A stretch of DNA of 6,851 bases, from positions 1-6,851 of the forward strand of contig JBGOUP010000034.1 in assembly GCA_041477655.1 (NCBI GenBank), written 5' to 3'. The position numbers and the translations under genes are program-made. Source of the DNA: JBGOUP01 sp041477655. GTDB taxonomy: Bacteria; Patescibacteriota; UBA1384; 2-12-FULL-50-11. The notes beneath the pieces are model-generated. The model had not been told where the DNA came from. It searched no databases and saw only the letters and a program-made list of their open reading frames with translations. This document shows positions 5,154 to 6,851 of the stretch, piece by piece. Position 1 is the stretch's first letter; the number at the start of each line of letters is the position of its first letter.

Positions 5154-6508
5154 TACTGCAGGTCTAGCGATTGGTTGAGTTGGGCGACGTGGGTTTTAAC
5201 ATTAGGAAACTGCTTGGCCAGTTCTTGGGCGAATGGTTCAGAACGTTTGAGATCGCTATGAGTAATAACAATCGAGCTATTGGGTTGGAATTTAATCTGT
5301 TTTAGCCAAGCAATTAGTTCTGAATCGTCGGCATGAGAGGAAAAAGCGTCAACATTGACGACGTGGGCTCTAACTGACACCTGCTCGCCATGAATCTCCA
5401 CCACTTTCTGGCCGCTAATAATTCGTTGACCGATTGTCCCCTCGGCTTGATAGCCGATTACCAGTAAGTAGGTGTTTGGTTTATCTAAATAATGTTTGAG
5501 ATGATGCTCAATCCGACCGCCTTGCATCATGCCCGAGCCAGCTATAATCACTTTGGGCGGTGGCAGATCATTGATCTCTTTAGATTGCTCAACAGTTGGC
5601 GTCAGGGCTAATGAACGAAAAGAAAAGAAATTATGGTCGTGTTCATCGCGGATTTCTCGCCGGAACAGTTCCAGATGCCGCTCAAACACTTCCAGCGCTT
5701 CAATGGCCAGCGGACTATCAACAAAAACCGGCATTTTGGGCAGTTGGTTTTCGGTAAATAGGTGGTGAAGAAGATAGAGCACTTCTTGAGTACGCTCAAC
5801 GGCAAAAGCCGGAATGAGCAAAACACCCCGGTGTTCGGCTGTCCAATCCAGGGCGTCTTTCAAAACCGTCAAACGATCCTGGCGTTCCTTATGCTCGATA
5901 CTGCCGTAGGTGCCTTCAACCATAACGCAATCAGCTTCCAGCGGCGTTTCCGGATGAGGCAGTATCGTCCCCGGCCAGTGACCAATATCGCCGGAAAAAA
6001 CTAACCTCTTGCCACCAGTTTCAAATAAAATTGTAGCCGAACCCAAAATATGACCGGCATCAAAAAATGTGACGGTGTCGCCAGTGGGCAACCTGAACGG
6101 CTTATGGTAAGGCACGGCCCGAAATAGCGTTTTGGTTCGCTCTAAATCAATCCGATCATATAGTACCGGATGATTGGATTGTTCGAAGTGATGATGCATT
6201 AGGCCTTCGGCATCATCTAATACCAAACCAGCTAGTTCAATGGTGGCCTCGGTGGCAAATATCGGCCCGTGAAAGCCTTCCTTAACCAATTTTGGCAGTC
6301 GGCCAACATGATCAAGATGGGCGTGGGTAACAATAACCGCCTCAACTTCCTTGGGGTTATAGGCGAATTGTTCGGTATTGTATCGGGTGATTTCGGGCAG
6401 ACCTTGAAATAGCCCGCAATCGACTATGTATTTATGATTATCAGAAGTAACAAGGAAATTAGAGCCTGTAACCTCTCCAGCGGCTCCATAGAACGAGATT
6501 TTTACCAT
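5153..6508 (-). CDS. MBL-fold beta-CASP ribonuclease-like protein (CPSF73/TTHA0252 type)
   Basis: The protein has 451 residues, typical for the bacterial and archaeal CPSF73-like group. The N-terminal metallo-beta-lactamase part contains THAHLDHVGRLP (His62, His64, Asp66, His67), AGHILGSA (His153), SGDIGH (Asp174) and VEGTYG (Glu198, beta-CASP motif A). The beta-CASP insert contains IPAFAVERTQEVLYLL, FVDSPLA and GSGMMQGGRIEHHLKHYL. The C-terminal RNA-metabolising part has GYQAEGTIGQR, AFSSHADDSELIAWL (His392, motif B) and VITHSD (His417, motif C and last zinc ligand). All zinc ligands are present, so it is predicted to be a two-zinc endo- or exoribonuclease acting in the cytoplasm. The usual HG after the last ligand is HS here. 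No Shine-Dalgarno precedes ATG 6508, and the start MVKISFYGAAGEVTGS fits the family. It lies between a LOG-like gene and the CsoR-like gene on the same strand. Confidence 0.93.
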   Translation of the reverse strand: MVKISFYGAAGEVTGSNFLVTSDNHKYIVDCGLFQGLPEITRYNTEQFAYNPKEVEAVIVTHAHLDHVGRLPKLVKEGFHGPIFATEATIELAGLVLDDAEGLMHHHFEQSNHPVLYDRIDLERTKTLFRAVPYHKPFRLPTGDTVTFFDAGHILGSATILFETGGKRLVFSGDIGHWPGTILPHPETPLEADCVMVEGTYGSIEHKERQDRLTVLKDALDWTAEHRGVLLIPAFAVERTQEVLYLLHHLFTENQLPKMPVFVDSPLAIEALEVFERHLELFRREIRDEHDHNFFSFRSLALTPTVEQSKEINDLPPPKVIIAGSGMMQGGRIEHHLKHYLDKPNTYLLVIGYQAEGTIGQRIISGQKVVEIHGEQVSVRAHVVNVDAFSSHADDSELIAWLKQIKFQPNSSIVITHSDLKRSEPFAQELAKQFPNVKTHVAQLNQSLDLQ

Positions 6509-6520
6509 GACAGTCTGACA

Positions 6521-6643
6521 GTTTTCTGGGTAGCGTGTCGGAGGCGTTTCAAGCTTGGACTTTGAGTTGAACGAAAAGTTGAAACGCCGAGACCGAGCGG
6601 CGAAACATCGCCGGAATGTCGAGACCGCGTCTGATCAGAAAAC
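6521..6643. repeat. Nested inverted repeats between the LOG-like and beta-CASP genes
   Basis: The outer arms are GTTTTCTG (6521-6528) and CAGAAAAC (6636-6643). Inside is a perfect 10-bp pair GGCGTTTCAA (6543-6552) and TTGAAACGCC (6579-6588). Beside it is a tight hairpin CGGCGA-AACA-TCGCCG (6598-6613). The octamer CGAGACCG occurs twice, at 6588-6595 and 6620-6627. TGACAG is also repeated directly at 6508-6513 and 6516-6521, over the beta-CASP start. No open reading frame or promoter of note is seen in the 152-base interval. The structure would form in the leader of the beta-CASP transcript if it is read from upstream. Confidence 0.6.
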
Positions 6644-6660
6644 ATTGGTAATTGTACTCA

Positions 6661-6851
6661 TCAGCCAGAATTAACCTGGCTAAGGTCTTCTTTGGCTAAA
6701 GCAATCACTTTATCAACCAGTTTTTTGGGATCGTCATCAAAAGCAATTTTGGCTCGGCCGCGTTTGGCAATGGTCAGCAAATGATCAATCTCATCGCTAA
6801 TACCGCCGGTGTCGGTCAGGATACCAATTGGTTTTTTGTCTTCAAAGGCAA
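6661..6851 (-). CDS. C-terminal end of a LOG/TIGR00725-like Rossmann-fold protein (partial)
   Basis: Only the last 62 residues are in the window; the stop TGA is at 6661-6663. The visible sequence, KKPIGILTDTGGISDEIDHLL then KRGRAKIAFDDDPKKLVDKVIALAK, matches the C-terminal strand and helices of LOG-family (once called lysine decarboxylase-like) or TIGR00725 proteins. There a substrate-loop glycine pair is followed by a DPxxLVxKxI helix. Relatives are nucleoside monophosphate phosphoribohydrolases or nucleotide-binding proteins of the SLOG superfamily. The diagnostic PGGxGTxxE motif would lie upstream, outside the window, so activity cannot be judged. The gene continues past the right edge and precedes the beta-CASP gene by 152 bases. 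Confidence 0.65.
   Translation of the reverse strand, partial: AFEDKKPIGILTDTGGISDEIDHLLTIAKRGRAKIAFDDDPKKLVDKVIALAKEDLSQVNSG

Noticed and set aside
5529..6004. Open frames on both strands within the beta-CASP gene
   Set aside because: The real frame carries all zinc ligands in order; the others are shadows.

Overview
The window reads as a piece of chromosome from an uncultivated, small-genome bacterium, most likely of the Patescibacteria/CPR group. This is inferred from the gene families rather than from a marker gene. They are a lamin-tail-domain surface protein, a membrane-anchored propeller protein with Ig-like repeats, a YkuD L,D-transpeptidase with VanW/YoaR-like N-terminal domains, a beta-CASP nuclease, a CsoR-like regulator and a standalone HTH plus LAGLIDADG-like protein. 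The ordinary bacterial code (UGA as stop) is adequate throughout. Several genes lack a clear Shine-Dalgarno and have promoters very close to their start codons.

Layout: positions 1-541 (minus) hold the N-terminal part of an exported lamin-tail-domain protein that runs off the left edge. It is divergent from a membrane-anchored protein at 731-2326 (plus) with two carboxypeptidase-regulatory-like domains and a TolB/PD40-type beta-propeller. The 190 bases between them carry a GC-rich palindrome. At 2411-3082 (plus) lies an AT-rich gene for an HTH protein with a LAGLIDADG-endonuclease-like core. Its promoter sits inside two overlapping palindromes. Next is a tRNA gene (3113-3184) with anticodon UAU and an abnormal anticodon loop, followed at once by an 80-base nested inverted-repeat element. 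An L,D-transpeptidase (3316-4752, plus) follows.

The right half is on the minus strand. From right to left it holds the C-terminal end of a LOG/TIGR00725-like protein (6661-6851), a 152-base interval full of inverted repeats, an MBL/beta-CASP ribonuclease-like protein (5153-6508), a C-tract/palindrome region that looks like a CsoR-type operator, and an 85-residue CsoR/FrmR-family regulator (4749-5006). The regulator's stop codon overlaps that of the transpeptidase.

The left genes and the transpeptidase are cell-envelope functions. The right genes are RNA/nucleotide metabolism plus a regulator. No single operon unites the window. The parts most worth following are the HTH-endonuclease gene with its self-contained palindromic promoter, the odd tRNA beside it, and the CsoR-like protein that has lost all three classical copper ligands yet has a recognisable operator-like site upstream.
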